Origin: CAYSCX01 sp964429575
Lineage (GTDB): Bacteria > Desulfobacterota > Binatia > Binatales > Binataceae
Direction of reading: 5' to 3'
NCBI GenBank assembly: GCA_964429575.1
Contig: CAYSCX010000034.1
Span: 1 to 24,773 of the forward strand
Length of the DNA: 24,773 nucleotides
The notes beneath the pieces are model-generated. The model did no database searches, was not told the origin of the DNA, and saw only the letters and a program-made list of their open reading frames with translations. Shown here in pieces: positions 14,004 to 20,984 of the stretch (positions within the stretch are counted from its first letter, which is position 1; each line of letters starts with the position of its first letter). The position numbers and the translations under genes were made by a program.

Positions 14004-15440
14004 TCACACCGGCGGCCGCTGGAACCCTCCCAACTCCTGCTCAAGCACTTTCGCGACCGCGAGCACGGTCTCCTCGCCGAAGGCGCGACCGACAATCTGA
14101 ATCCCAATCGGCAGGCCGTCCTTGTCGCGACCGCCCGGTACCACCGCGCCCGGCAGCCCGGCGCAATTTCCCCAAAGCGCCGGCCAGTTGGCGCCAAAAA
14201 GATCTACCTTCTTGCCGTCGATATCGACCTCTTGCGCGCCGTGCTCGAACGCCGTGATGCAAAACGGGGCGCAGATGATTATCGGATACCGCTCCATGAA
14301 CTTCGCGAGATCGATCCGGTACATGTCGCGCTGGATCGCGATTCCAAAGAACTCCGCGGCTGATTTCACTGGCTGCGGTTGTAACAAGAAGCGCCGCAAC
14401 CTCTCGCGCGAAAGGCTCGCCTTGTCACCCAGCGCCTCGATCAGTGGCACACCGCCGTCCGCCTGCGCATACGCCCACCACAACTCAGCGCCACGTTGAA
14501 TCGGCGGTGTCGCCGCATCCACGGTGATTCCGGCTTTCTCGAGCGCCTTTGCTGCGCGCTCGACCGCCGCCCGAATCTCCGCGCGAACCGGCGCTCCGCC
14601 GCCGTCGGTGAACACCGCGCACCGTACCTTCTTCACATCCACCGTCTCGGGACGCGCCTCGTTGGTCGGCACCGTGTACGGCGTGCTCGGATCCGGGCCG
14701 CGCAGAATGTTGTAGGCGAGCGTGAGGTCATCGACGTATCGCGCCATCGGGCCGATGGTCGCCATGTTCGCGACCGGCGGCGATCCAGGGGCTGCGAACG
14801 GATCGTACGGACCAAATAGGTGCCCCGATCCCGGTATCGTTCCCCAGCTCGGCTTCAGGCCGGCCACTCCGCAGAAATGCGCCGGCACGCGAATCGAGCC
14901 GCCGTAGTCAGAGCCAAGCCCGAGCACGCACATGCCCGATGCGAGCGCGGCCGCTTCGCCGCCGCTGGAACCGCCCGGCACCCGCCCCAAATTCCACGGG
15001 TTGTTCGTCGATCCGAACACCGGGTTGTCGCAGTCGTAGTCCATCGCCATCTCGGGAATGTTGGTCTTGCCGAGCATCACCGCGCCCGCGCCTCGATACC
15101 TCGCGACCGTCGGCGCGTCGCGATTCGGCACGTTGTTCTCCAGAATCTTCATCCCGTCGGTCGAACGCACCCCCTCGCTCGCAATCGAATCCTTGATCGT
15201 GATCGGCAGGCCTTCGAGCGCGCGCACGTCGCTCTTCGCGGACAGCCTTCGGTCTGATTCCGCGGCCTCCTTCAGCGCGCGCTCCTCGCACAGCGTCACG
15301 ATCGCATTGAGCTTCGGATTGACCTTGCGGATGCGCTCGTAGAACGCCCTGGTGAGTTCCGTCGATGAGATTTCTCGCGCGCGAAGCATCCCGATCAGCT
15401 TGCGCGCCGGTGCGAAGTAGAGTTCGTCTGAGAATGCCAT
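14004..15440 (-). CDS. Amidase signature family enzyme
   Basis: A 478-residue AS-family amidohydrolase. The Ser-cisSer-Lys triad is visible: Lys in LPITIKDSI (about 80), the cis-Ser/Ser segment in VPGGSSGGEAAALASG, and the nucleophile in GSDYGGSIRVPA. GATMLGKTN-type blocks (GAVMLGKTNIPEMAMD) and GPMAR also fit. The C-terminal PAL..P..GLPIGIQIVG(RAFGEE) block is complete. These enzymes hydrolyse amides or, in some members, esters; the C-terminal half determines the substrate and is not recognisable. ATG 15440 is chosen because AGAGGTG sits at a proper distance; the upstream GTG 15449 overlaps that Shine-Dalgarno. No gatC/gatB neighbour argues against a GatA role. Confidence 0.9.
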   Translation of the reverse strand: MAFSDELYFAPARKLIGMLRAREISSTELTRAFYERIRKVNPKLNAIVTLCEERALKEAAESDRRLSAKSDVRALEGLPITIKDSIASEGVRSTDGMKILENNVPNRDAPTVARYRGAGAVMLGKTNIPEMAMDYDCDNPVFGSTNNPWNLGRVPGGSSGGEAAALASGMCVLGLGSDYGGSIRVPAHFCGVAGLKPSWGTIPGSGHLFGPYDPFAAPGSPPVANMATIGPMARYVDDLTLAYNILRGPDPSTPYTVPTNEARPETVDVKKVRCAVFTDGGGAPVRAEIRAAVERAAKALEKAGITVDAATPPIQRGAELWWAYAQADGGVPLIEALGDKASLSRERLRRFLLQPQPVKSAAEFFGIAIQRDMYRIDLAKFMERYPIIICAPFCITAFEHGAQEVDIDGKKVDLFGANWPALWGNCAGLPGAVVPGGRDKDGLPIGIQIVGRAFGEETVLAVAKVLEQELGGFQRPPV

Positions 15441-15564
15441 GATGGTCACCTCTTACGATCGACGCTCATAGCACCGGAGCCAGTGGTTTGCACGTCCGGC
15501 GGATCGCCGCGCTCGCGCGCCGCCGCGCCTTGGTCTGTCATTCCGTGCGAAGTCCAGCGATCAA

Positions 15565-15589
15565 CGCGTAGCGATTCGATCGCTTCGCG
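15565..15589. other. Intergenic hairpin between selenoprotein and amidase genes
   Basis: CGCG-T-AGCGAT-TCG-ATCGCT-T-CGCG: a 6-bp and a 4-bp stem around a symmetric T/T mismatch with a 3-nt loop. It lies about 40 bp downstream of the ArsC-like stop on the minus strand and is followed by no clear U-tract. It may attenuate or stabilise transcript ends; function not shown. Confidence 0.35.
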
Positions 15590-15626
15590 CGTGCGAACGG
15601 CAGGGCTGCGCCTGGATCTGTGCGGC

Positions 15627-15977
15627 CTACTTCAATGCCGCGCGCAGCGCATCGCGATCAAAACCCGCGACGATCTTCGTCCCGAACACCGTGAGCGGCC
15701 GCTTGATGAGATTCGGCTGCTCGGCCATCAGCCTGAGCGTCTGCTCCGCCGTCAGTTTCTTGTCGCCGAGCTTCATCGCCTTGTAGGTCGGGCTCTTCGT
15801 GCTGAGAAATTCGCGCGGGTCCCGCCCGGCGAACAAAGCCTTCAGCTCCGCCAAGCCGAGCGGCTCCTTGGCGAAGTCGCGCTCGTCCAGGTCCACCTTG
15901 AGTTCGGAACGCAAGAAACCTCTTGCGTTGCGGCAGGTGGTTCAGGTTGATTTCCAGAGAAAGCGCGCCTTGCTCAT
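15627..15977 (-). CDS. ArsC/Spx-family thioredoxin-fold protein, probable selenoprotein (UGA = Sec, UxxC)
   Basis: ATG 15977 has GAGG seven bases upstream. The frame reads MSKARFLWKST-TGA-TTCRNARGFLRSEL.. and runs on to TAG at 15627, giving 116 residues if TGA (15942-15944, codon 12) is decoded. That is the usual ArsC/Spx length. The family N-terminus is ..KPTCxTCRKA.., so TGA sits exactly at the first, catalytic Cys of CxxC, giving UxxC with the resolving Cys kept. The rest is ArsC-like: LKALFAG..PREFLSTKSPTYKAM (alpha-helical insert), LMAEQPNLIKRPLTVFG (the conserved RP). A SECIS-like hairpin follows immediately. Starting at internal TTG 15914 would remove the whole active site, so that reading is unattractive. 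Function: thiol/selenol oxidoreductase, possibly arsenate-reductase-like; substrate unknown. The alternative is a Cys-to-stop pseudogene. It lies 28 bp downstream of the secreted hypothetical gene on the same strand. Confidence 0.82.
15908..15929 (-). promoter_or_regulatory. Candidate bacterial SECIS element
   Basis: On the minus strand AACGCAAGA (15929-15921), loop GGTT (15920-15917), TCTTGCGTT (15916-15908): a perfect 9-bp stem inside the coding sequence. Exactly 21 nt (15941-15921) lie between the TGA and the loop. Known bacterial SECIS elements are stem-loops directly after the UGA, with the loop roughly 16-37 nt away and a G in the first two loop positions (recalled rules). All three features are met. 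SelB binding is inferred. Confidence 0.75.
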
Positions 15978-16005
15978 CGCGCGACCTCGACGCGACCTCG
16001 TCGTC

Positions 16006-16790
16006 CTACTCGATCGTCATTTCAGGCAGCCGCGAGCTTGACCGGGACGTGCTCCGCACCGGCCCGCTGCCGCCATCCAATGGCCGGTAGCTGCTCGAGC
16101 TGCTGCTCGTCGGCGCGCTCGACGACGCCGGCATCGGAGCCGGCGCCGCGGCGGGAGCTGCCGACGGTGCGCCGCTCATGCTCGCGGACTGCGCCGCCGT
16201 GACCGGCGACATCGGCGTCGCCGCCGTCATCGGCGGTACCGGCGCNNNNNNNNNNNNNNNNNNNNNNNNNNNNNNNNNNNNNNNNNNNNNNNNNNNNNNN
16301 NNNNNNNNNNNNNNNNNNNNNNNNNNNNNNNNNNNNNNNNNNNNNGCGCCGCCGTGACCGGCGACATCGGCGTCGCCGCCGTCATCGGCGGTACCGGCGC
16401 GGTCTGCGTTGGACCGCTGAAATTCAGCGGCTGGTTGCCCGCGACCATGTCAGGCGTCAGCACCCAGTCACCGCCGAGCGAGCTTCGCCAAATCGTTTCC
16501 GACGTCTGCAGGTTGCCCGCGGTGATCAGATAGCTCGCGCCGCCGACGAATGTACCGGCGACCGCGTACACGAGCTTCGCCGGAATGTAGACAATGTTTC
16601 CCAGCAGCGCCGCCGCGCCGTATCCCGCGCCCGGCCAGTTCACGCCGCCGCTCGCGGACTGCGGCACCTGCGTCGGGTCGGTTTGAGTCGGGCCCGTTTG
16701 CGCAAATGCGCTCGTCGCCATCGGAGCCGCCGCAAGCGCGAAGGTCAGCGCCGCCGCCACCACACACACCATCCACTTCTTGGTACTCAT
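16006..16790 (-). CDS. Secreted/periplasmic hypothetical protein with Pro/Ala/Ser-rich tail (interrupted by assembly gap)
   Basis: ATG 16790 has AGGAGG nine bases upstream; GTG 16796 is an alternative too close to it. An N-terminal Sec signal peptide is clear (MSTKKWMVCVVAAALTFALA..SAFA-Q). Next comes a conserved-looking glycine-rich core, GAGYGAAALLGNIVYIPAKLVYAVAGTFVGGASYLITAGN, with two amphipathic or weakly hydrophobic segments. It is followed by WRSSLGGDWVLTPDMVAGNQPLNFSG. The C-terminus is low complexity, rich in Pro, Ala, Ser and Thr, ending RLPEMTIE. The 100-N gap falls in the low-complexity part. The 55 bp on each side are identical and encode the same peptide, so merging them yields one continuous frame of about 210 residues. 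No known function; the core resembles uncharacterised envelope proteins of deltaproteobacteria. It lies 22 bp downstream of the CinA-like gene. Confidence 0.72.
16191..16400. other. Scaffold gap (100 N) flanked by identical 55-bp contig ends
   Basis: 16246-16345 is a run of exactly 100 N. 16191-16245 and 16346-16400 are the same 55-bp sequence. This is the signature of two overlapping contig ends that were scaffolded but not merged, or less likely of a tandem repeat that blocked assembly. The duplication and the apparent frame break of the secreted protein are probably artefacts. Confidence 0.92.
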
Positions 16791-16812
16791 CTCCACTAAC
16801 CTCCTCAGCCCT

Positions 16813-17541
16813 CTATTCGGTCTTCACCACCACATCCTTGGGCAGCAACTCCATCAGATGACGGAACGCGCGCTCAAGGTAAGCAGGGTCTTTCGACTCC
16901 ATCGTCACCTTCACGCGGTACTCGGGATCGCCGATTCGCGGATACGAACCGAGCAGCAGCTCGGGGTATTCCGCGAGGCAGGAGTTGAGGTGCTCGGCGA
17001 TAACCCCTTCGCCCGCCCGCGTATAGACGACCTTCATAAAATACGGATCTACGGCGAAGCGCGCTAGCAGGGTCGAGAGCTTCGACTCGAAAAGCTGCGG
17101 AATCCCCGGCAGCACGTAGACATTCTCAATCTGAATCGTAGGGAACTTGAGGTCGCCCCCCTCGTTCAGCACCGCGCCTTCGGGCACCACCGCCATCTTG
17201 AGCCCCGCCTGGTTTACCTTGTCGTGGAACGCCTCGCGGATGAGGCGGTCGAGGTCGGGATGCACCACGAGCTGGCGCCCGAACGCCGCCGCGACGCCAT
17301 CCATCGTGATGTCGTCGTGGGTCGGCCCGACGCCGCCCGACGTCAGTACGATGTCAAAGTGCTTGGATGAGTACGCGACTTCGTCCGAAATCGCACCTAT
17401 CTCGTCAGGGACCGTCGCAATCCGCCTGAGCGCGACGCCGACCTTGCGCAGCTCGCACGCTGCGAAGTACGCGTTGGTGTCGCGCACCTTGCCCGAGAGG
17501 ATCTCGTTGCCGATTACCACCAGCGCGCAGGTGCGTTCCAC
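16813..17541 (-). CDS. CinA N-terminal/MoCF-domain (molybdopterin-binding-like) protein
   Basis: A 242-residue protein of the COG1058 type, that is, the MoCF nucleotide-binding-like domain of CinA without the C-terminal nicotinamide-nucleotide amidase domain. Signature blocks: LVVIGNEILSGKVRDTNAYFAACELRKVGVALRRIATVPDE (GxEIL.G...DTN), LTSGGVGPTHDDITMDGVAAAFG (the GGxGPTxDD(I/M)T motif), and VLPGIPQLFESKL. Members act as ADP-ribose/CoA-type pyrophosphatases or are uncharacterised; related archaeal/eukaryal domains occur in FAD synthases. GTG 17541 is the start because GGAG lies six bases upstream and the conserved domain begins within eight residues. It is upstream of, and probably co-transcribed with, the secreted hypothetical and the ArsC-like selenoprotein. 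Confidence 0.88.
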   Translation of the reverse strand: MERTCALVVIGNEILSGKVRDTNAYFAACELRKVGVALRRIATVPDEIGAISDEVAYSSKHFDIVLTSGGVGPTHDDITMDGVAAAFGRQLVVHPDLDRLIREAFHDKVNQAGLKMAVVPEGAVLNEGGDLKFPTIQIENVYVLPGIPQLFESKLSTLLARFAVDPYFMKVVYTRAGEGVIAEHLNSCLAEYPELLLGSYPRIGDPEYRVKVTMESKDPAYLERAFRHLMELLPKDVVVKTE

Positions 17542-17599
17542 GATCCGCTCCGCAGCCGTTCGCCCGCTCTGCCTGCGCGATTATCTCAGCCACGCGCCA

Positions 17600-17621
17600 G
17601 CCGCGGCAAGCCGCCCGCGGC
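17600..17621. other. GC-rich hairpin downstream of the DUF1329 gene
   Basis: GCCGCGG (17600-17606), 8-nt loop, CCGCGGC (17615-17621): a perfect 7-bp stem between the DUF1329 stop and the CinA-like start. No U-tract follows on the minus strand, so a Rho-independent terminator is not established. Confidence 0.3.
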
Positions 17622-17646
17622 CGGGCGGACGTCGAGCGGTTGCCCG

Positions 17647-18987
17647 TCAATAGGCGAAATTCGCCACCGCGTGCTGCGTGAATGCCGCCGGGGTCGCCGC
17701 CCCCATATTGATGTACCAGGTCTCTCGCTCCGAGCCTCCCGGCGTCGGCAGGAAGCAGGTCTCGGACAGCCCCGACTGAACGTCGCTGGTCGATTCGGCG
17801 ATCTCGAATAGGCGCTTGAACGGATAGATCGCGATCCTCGCGTTCGGCACCGGGCGGTCGCGATAGGCCAGATAGTTTACAAACGTCTTGTAGAGCTGTC
17901 CGCGCCGATCGTATGAGTCGTGCGCAAGCACCACCCATGCCTCGGCGTCGATGTACAGAACGTGTTTCGAGAACAACTCCTCGGACGCGCGGCTGCGCCG
18001 CGGCGTCGCCTCCACGATATACAGCCGTCGTAGCTGCCAGCGCTCCGGGCAAACGCTGCCGCCTCCATCGGTGATGCAAATTTTGGCGGGCACGCGTTCC
18101 ACATTCACCGCGCCCAACATCGTCTGCTCGCCGAGCAATCGCCAATCGTAGTTTTCAGGCTTCGCGCTGAACCCCTCTCGATCGTCGGGATAGAATTGTC
18201 CGGCGCCCGGCGAACCGGTCAGGAACGCTTCGTTGATTCTGCGAAACCGGCGCGACCCTGGCTGCCAGATCCACGCATTGTCGCCTTTGTGCGGATCGGC
18301 GTACCGAAACCGCAGGAAGCCCTGTCCATGAGCGTCCGCAGGGGCGAGGACTGGATAGAGGGCGGAGAGAAAATACCGTCCGGTAGCCTCGAAATCCGGA
18401 TCGGTGGGCATCGGATTGACCTCCACCCGTCCCACGTTGTTGTACACGTAGTAGTGGCCGATCTCCTCGTAATCGACCTGGCGATGCAGCTTGTCGTCGG
18501 GACCGGCGTAGGCGTCCATGCATGCGAATGAACGCGCGTCGAGGTCGTCCGTGTACATAGGACGAAGCATATAGTCCCAGATGATTTTCACCGCCGCATC
18601 CGGATCGTTTACGTCGATGAAAGGAAAGGGCTGGCCGGCGACGTAATTGACCAGGCTTCGACGGTCCTTCGACAGTCGCGCCTGCGCTGAATACTTCTCC
18701 GTCGCTTCACGATAAGGAGGCGGCCAACCCAGATGCTCCGTCGGCACGATCTCCATCGTCATGCCGTTGACCACCTTCCAGTAGTTGCCGGGCGAGACAA
18801 GGTCTTTAACTTTGTATGCGTTGGTGGTCGTGATTACGTCGCCCGGCTTGACGTCGTAGCCAGACGCCAGCGGCGGATCCGCCGCCATCAAGCCGATGAG
18901 AAGGGCATACAACATCAGCCGGTTGAGTCGGACCGAACGGCAAATGGCGGCGGCGGCGCGTGAAACAGCGACGCGCGGACAAATCAT
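17647..18987 (-). CDS. DUF1329-family exported protein
   Basis: A 446-residue protein recognised as DUF1329 by its overall pattern: ..YDVKPGDVITTTNAYKVKDLVSPGNYWKVVNGMTMEIVPTEHLGWPPPYREATEKYSAQ near the N-terminus; GQPFPFID; RYADPHKGDNAWIWQPGSRRFRRI; and the C-terminal LYIVEATPR..KHVLYIDAEAWVVLAHDSYDRRGQLYKTF. The family has a LolA/LolB-like beta-sheet fold, is exported, and often co-occurs with DUF1302 outer-membrane proteins and lipid or hydrocarbon metabolism genes; no DUF1302 gene is seen here. ATG 18987 is fixed by AGAGGT about six bases upstream. A hydrophobic segment (LMLYALLIGLMAADPPLASG) after a long basic n-region of about 24 residues acts as signal peptide. It is transcribed on its own, with a MITE-like element in its upstream region. 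Confidence 0.85.
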   Translation of the reverse strand: MICPRVAVSRAAAAICRSVRLNRLMLYALLIGLMAADPPLASGYDVKPGDVITTTNAYKVKDLVSPGNYWKVVNGMTMEIVPTEHLGWPPPYREATEKYSAQARLSKDRRSLVNYVAGQPFPFIDVNDPDAAVKIIWDYMLRPMYTDDLDARSFACMDAYAGPDDKLHRQVDYEEIGHYYVYNNVGRVEVNPMPTDPDFEATGRYFLSALYPVLAPADAHGQGFLRFRYADPHKGDNAWIWQPGSRRFRRINEAFLTGSPGAGQFYPDDREGFSAKPENYDWRLLGEQTMLGAVNVERVPAKICITDGGGSVCPERWQLRRLYIVEATPRRSRASEELFSKHVLYIDAEAWVVLAHDSYDRRGQLYKTFVNYLAYRDRPVPNARIAIYPFKRLFEIAESTSDVQSGLSETCFLPTPGGSERETWYINMGAATPAAFTQHAVANFAY

Positions 18988-19120
18988 GAAGTTACCTCTA
19001 CAGTCGCGTACGAAAATGCGCGCGCGCCGTTTCATCGGAGCGCATTGCAAGATTTCCCGCGCTGGCGCTCGACGCCGCCTATCTCCGGCATTCCGAGCGC
19101 GGCGAAGGACGCGGAGATTC

Positions 19121-19309
19121 CTAGCAGGGTGTTGAGAAACTCAGAACGTATCGGCGCGGTCTCAGCGGTGCGCTCAACACCCTGCGTGAAAGACTTGTCC
19201 TGAGCCAGCGGCGAAGGATCGGGCTTCCTTCCTAATCTTCTCCCCCCTCTGGGGGAGAAGAGAGAGAGGGAGCGGGCTGTTGAAAATGACTTTTTCAACA
19301 GCCTGCTAA
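19121..19309. mobile_element. MITE-like element, copy 3 (between rpoH and DUF1329 gene)
   Basis: The core is 19125-19305 (181 bp), with flanks CTAG (19121-19124) and CTAA (19306-19309). The ends are CAGGGTGTTGAGAAA and TTTTTCAACAGCCTG. Inside, CTCAACACCCTGCGTGAAA mirrors the left end, giving a first hairpin. TTCCTAATCTTCTCCCCC..GGGGGAG matches copy 1. GGCTGTTGAAAATGACTTTTTCAACAGCC is a near-perfect terminal hairpin. Relative to copy 1 it has about 35 extra bases containing TTGTCCTGAGCCAGCGGCGAAGGAT, itself similar to a very common bacterial intergenic repeat motif. It lies between the 3' end of rpoH and the DUF1329 promoter. Confidence 0.8.
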
Positions 19310-19357
19310 GCGTCCCGGCCAACGGGAGCGATCCGTCGCTGCGGCTCGGCGCGCCTT

Positions 19358-20449
19358 TCAACCGCCAGCATGGAATGCTGCGCCGCCGTGTGCCTTCACG
19401 AACTCCTTGAGCCGGTTCTTGAGCCGCGTTTCAATCTGCCGCACCCGCTCGCGGCTGATTCCGAACCGCCCGCCAATCTCCTGCAGGGTCTCCGGCTCAT
19501 CGGCAAGCAACCGCGCCTTGAAAATCTCCAACTCCTTGTCCTTGAGGGTTTGCTGAAACTCGAGGACTTGCTCCTTTGCGAAGTCGCGCCACTCTGCCGA
19601 TGCCGCCAGCTCCTCGGGACCGTGCGACGTGTCGGGAATCACGTCGAGCAACCGCGCGTCGTCGCCCGTCCCGACCGGCTGATCGAGCGATATCTCGCTC
19701 TGCGCCATGCGCTCCTGCATCTCGCGCACTTCGCTTTCCTTGACGCCCATGCGCTGTGCGAGCAGCAGCGGCTGCGGCTTGAAGCCCTCGGCCTCCAGCC
19801 GCTCGCTCTCCTTGCGAAGGTTGAAGAATAGTTTGCGCTGCGCCTGCGTGGTGCCGATCTTCACCAGCCGCCAGTTGTTGATCAGGTAGCGATAGATGTA
19901 CGCGCGCACCCACCACACGGCGTACGACGGAAAGCGGATGCCGCGGTACGGGTCGAAATTCTTGACCGCTTCCATCAATCCAACGTTGCCTTCCTGGATC
20001 AGGTCGAGCAGGTTGCGCGTCGCGCGCGAGAACTGATGCGCAATCTTGACGACCAGCCTCAGGTTTGCGGTGACCAGCCGGTATGCGTCCGCGGGGTCTC
20101 GTTCGCGCTGGTAGCGCTTGGCGATCTCGATTTCTTCCTCGCGCGTGAGCAGCGGGAAGCGCCGAATCTCGGCGAGATAGCGGCCTAGCGGATCGTATGC
20201 GACCAGCGCGCCATGCTCGGCGTCGTGGTCTTCACTCGCGGGTTTGGCGGGCGGGACGTCCTCATCGGCGGCAAACTCCGCCGCGTCATCATCTTCGACC
20301 GGCTCGATCGCCGCTCCACGCCCGGGGTCGTCCACCGCGACGCGCGCGGCGGGCGCCGCATCGTCGCGCTCGACTTCGGGCGCGACCGTAGGCTTGGCAC
20401 TGGCCGGTGCGGTCTTGCGTGGACCGGGCTTGGCTCGTTTGCTGGGCAC
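19358..20449 (-). CDS. rpoH: RNA polymerase sigma factor, RpoH (sigma-32) type, with acidic N-terminal extension
   Basis: A 363-residue sigma-70-family protein. Region 1.2 is DPLGRYLAEIRRFPLLTREEEIEIAKRY. Region 2 is LVTANLRLVVKIAHQFSRATRNLLDLIQEGNVGLMEAVKNFDPYRGIRFPSYAVWWVRAYI. QRKLFFNLR follows, matching the RpoH box. Region 4 is LQEIGGRFGISRERVRQIETRLKNRLKEF (HTH for the -35). The RpoH box points to heat-shock-type sigma-32 over housekeeping RpoD. RpoH proteins are usually about 285-300 residues. Here about 80 extra N-terminal residues are Ala/Pro/Asp/Glu rich and probably disordered. GTG 20449 is the furthest reasonable start and has weak Shine-Dalgarno support, so part of the extension could be non-coding. 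It is 115 bp downstream of rpoZ on the same strand. Confidence 0.88.
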   Translation of the reverse strand: MPSKRAKPGPRKTAPASAKPTVAPEVERDDAAPAARVAVDDPGRGAAIEPVEDDDAAEFAADEDVPPAKPASEDHDAEHGALVAYDPLGRYLAEIRRFPLLTREEEIEIAKRYQRERDPADAYRLVTANLRLVVKIAHQFSRATRNLLDLIQEGNVGLMEAVKNFDPYRGIRFPSYAVWWVRAYIYRYLINNWRLVKIGTTQAQRKLFFNLRKESERLEAEGFKPQPLLLAQRMGVKESEVREMQERMAQSEISLDQPVGTGDDARLLDVIPDTSHGPEELAASAEWRDFAKEQVLEFQQTLKDKELEIFKARLLADEPETLQEIGGRFGISRERVRQIETRLKNRLKEFVKAHGGAAFHAGG

Positions 20450-20564
20450 GCGAGTTTCTTTCGGGCTCCGGAAGAAGGATGCGGCCTCTCGCGCCGTGAC
20501 CGAAAGTCGGACGCGCCGGTCAAACGATTGGCGCGCGGAGCTCTGCCGCCGCGCTCGCGACCGG

Positions 20565-20762
20565 CTACTTCTGCGCGGGCTTTTCGAGCGTGACTTTGCC
20601 CGCCGCGATTTCTCGCAGCGCGGTGACTACGTCCTTGTTGTCCGACTCGACCAGCGGACGCGCGCCCTTGAGCAGTTGCTTGGCGCGCTTGGCGGCGCCG
20701 ACCACCAATTCGAACCGGTTGGGAACCTTGGTCAGACAGTCTTCGACCGTGATTCTTGCCAT
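20565..20762 (-). CDS. rpoZ: DNA-directed RNA polymerase omega subunit
   Basis: A 65-residue protein with the omega signature MARITVEDCLTKVPNRFELVVGAAKRAKQL (MARxTVEDC....NRFxLV..AAxRARQL) followed by NKDVVTALREIAAGKV. It promotes assembly of beta' into core RNA polymerase and binds ppGpp in proteobacteria. Length and start (ATG 20762) agree with the family. It is upstream of the sigma gene on the same strand. Confidence 0.94.
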   Translation of the reverse strand: MARITVEDCLTKVPNRFELVVGAAKRAKQLLKGARPLVESDNKDVVTALREIAAGKVTLEKPAQK

Positions 20763-20831
20763 TGCGCGTTAATTCTCCGGCCCCTGCGCCGTTCTGTCAA
20801 CGCAGCGCCGATTCCCACCTCTCCCTCTTCC

Positions 20832-20855
20832 GTAGGGGCGCACGGCTGTGCGCCC
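20832..20855. repeat. GTAGGGGCGCAC palindromic repeat, copy 4
   Basis: GTAG plus GGGCGCACGG and CTGTGCGCCC (20836-20855), one mismatch from a perfect palindrome. It is located in the approximately 220-bp spacer between rpoZ and the asparaginase gene, about 10.7 kb from the transposase copies, and so shows dispersal of the repeat. Confidence 0.88.
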
Positions 20856-20984
20856 TTCTTCTCAACCAACCCGACCAACGGGAACGATTCTCCAGCCAAC
20901 CTTCGACTTCCTGTTATTGGCCGTCGAGCCACTCGACTCGCGGCTCGCGACCGGGTGAGGGTCGCTGGACGCAACCTCCGATCC

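Noticed and set aside
14004..15440. Amidase as GatA subunit
   Set aside because: No gatB or gatC neighbours, and the C-terminal half does not read as GatA.
15627..15914. 95-residue ArsC-like protein starting at TTG 15914
   Set aside because: It would lack the first beta strand and the active-site motif, and no ribosome-binding site precedes it. The ATG at 15977 with GAGG fits much better if TGA is read as Sec.
16191..16400. 55-bp direct repeat as a biological duplication
   Set aside because: It flanks exactly 100 N, a default scaffold gap; overlapping contig ends explain it better.
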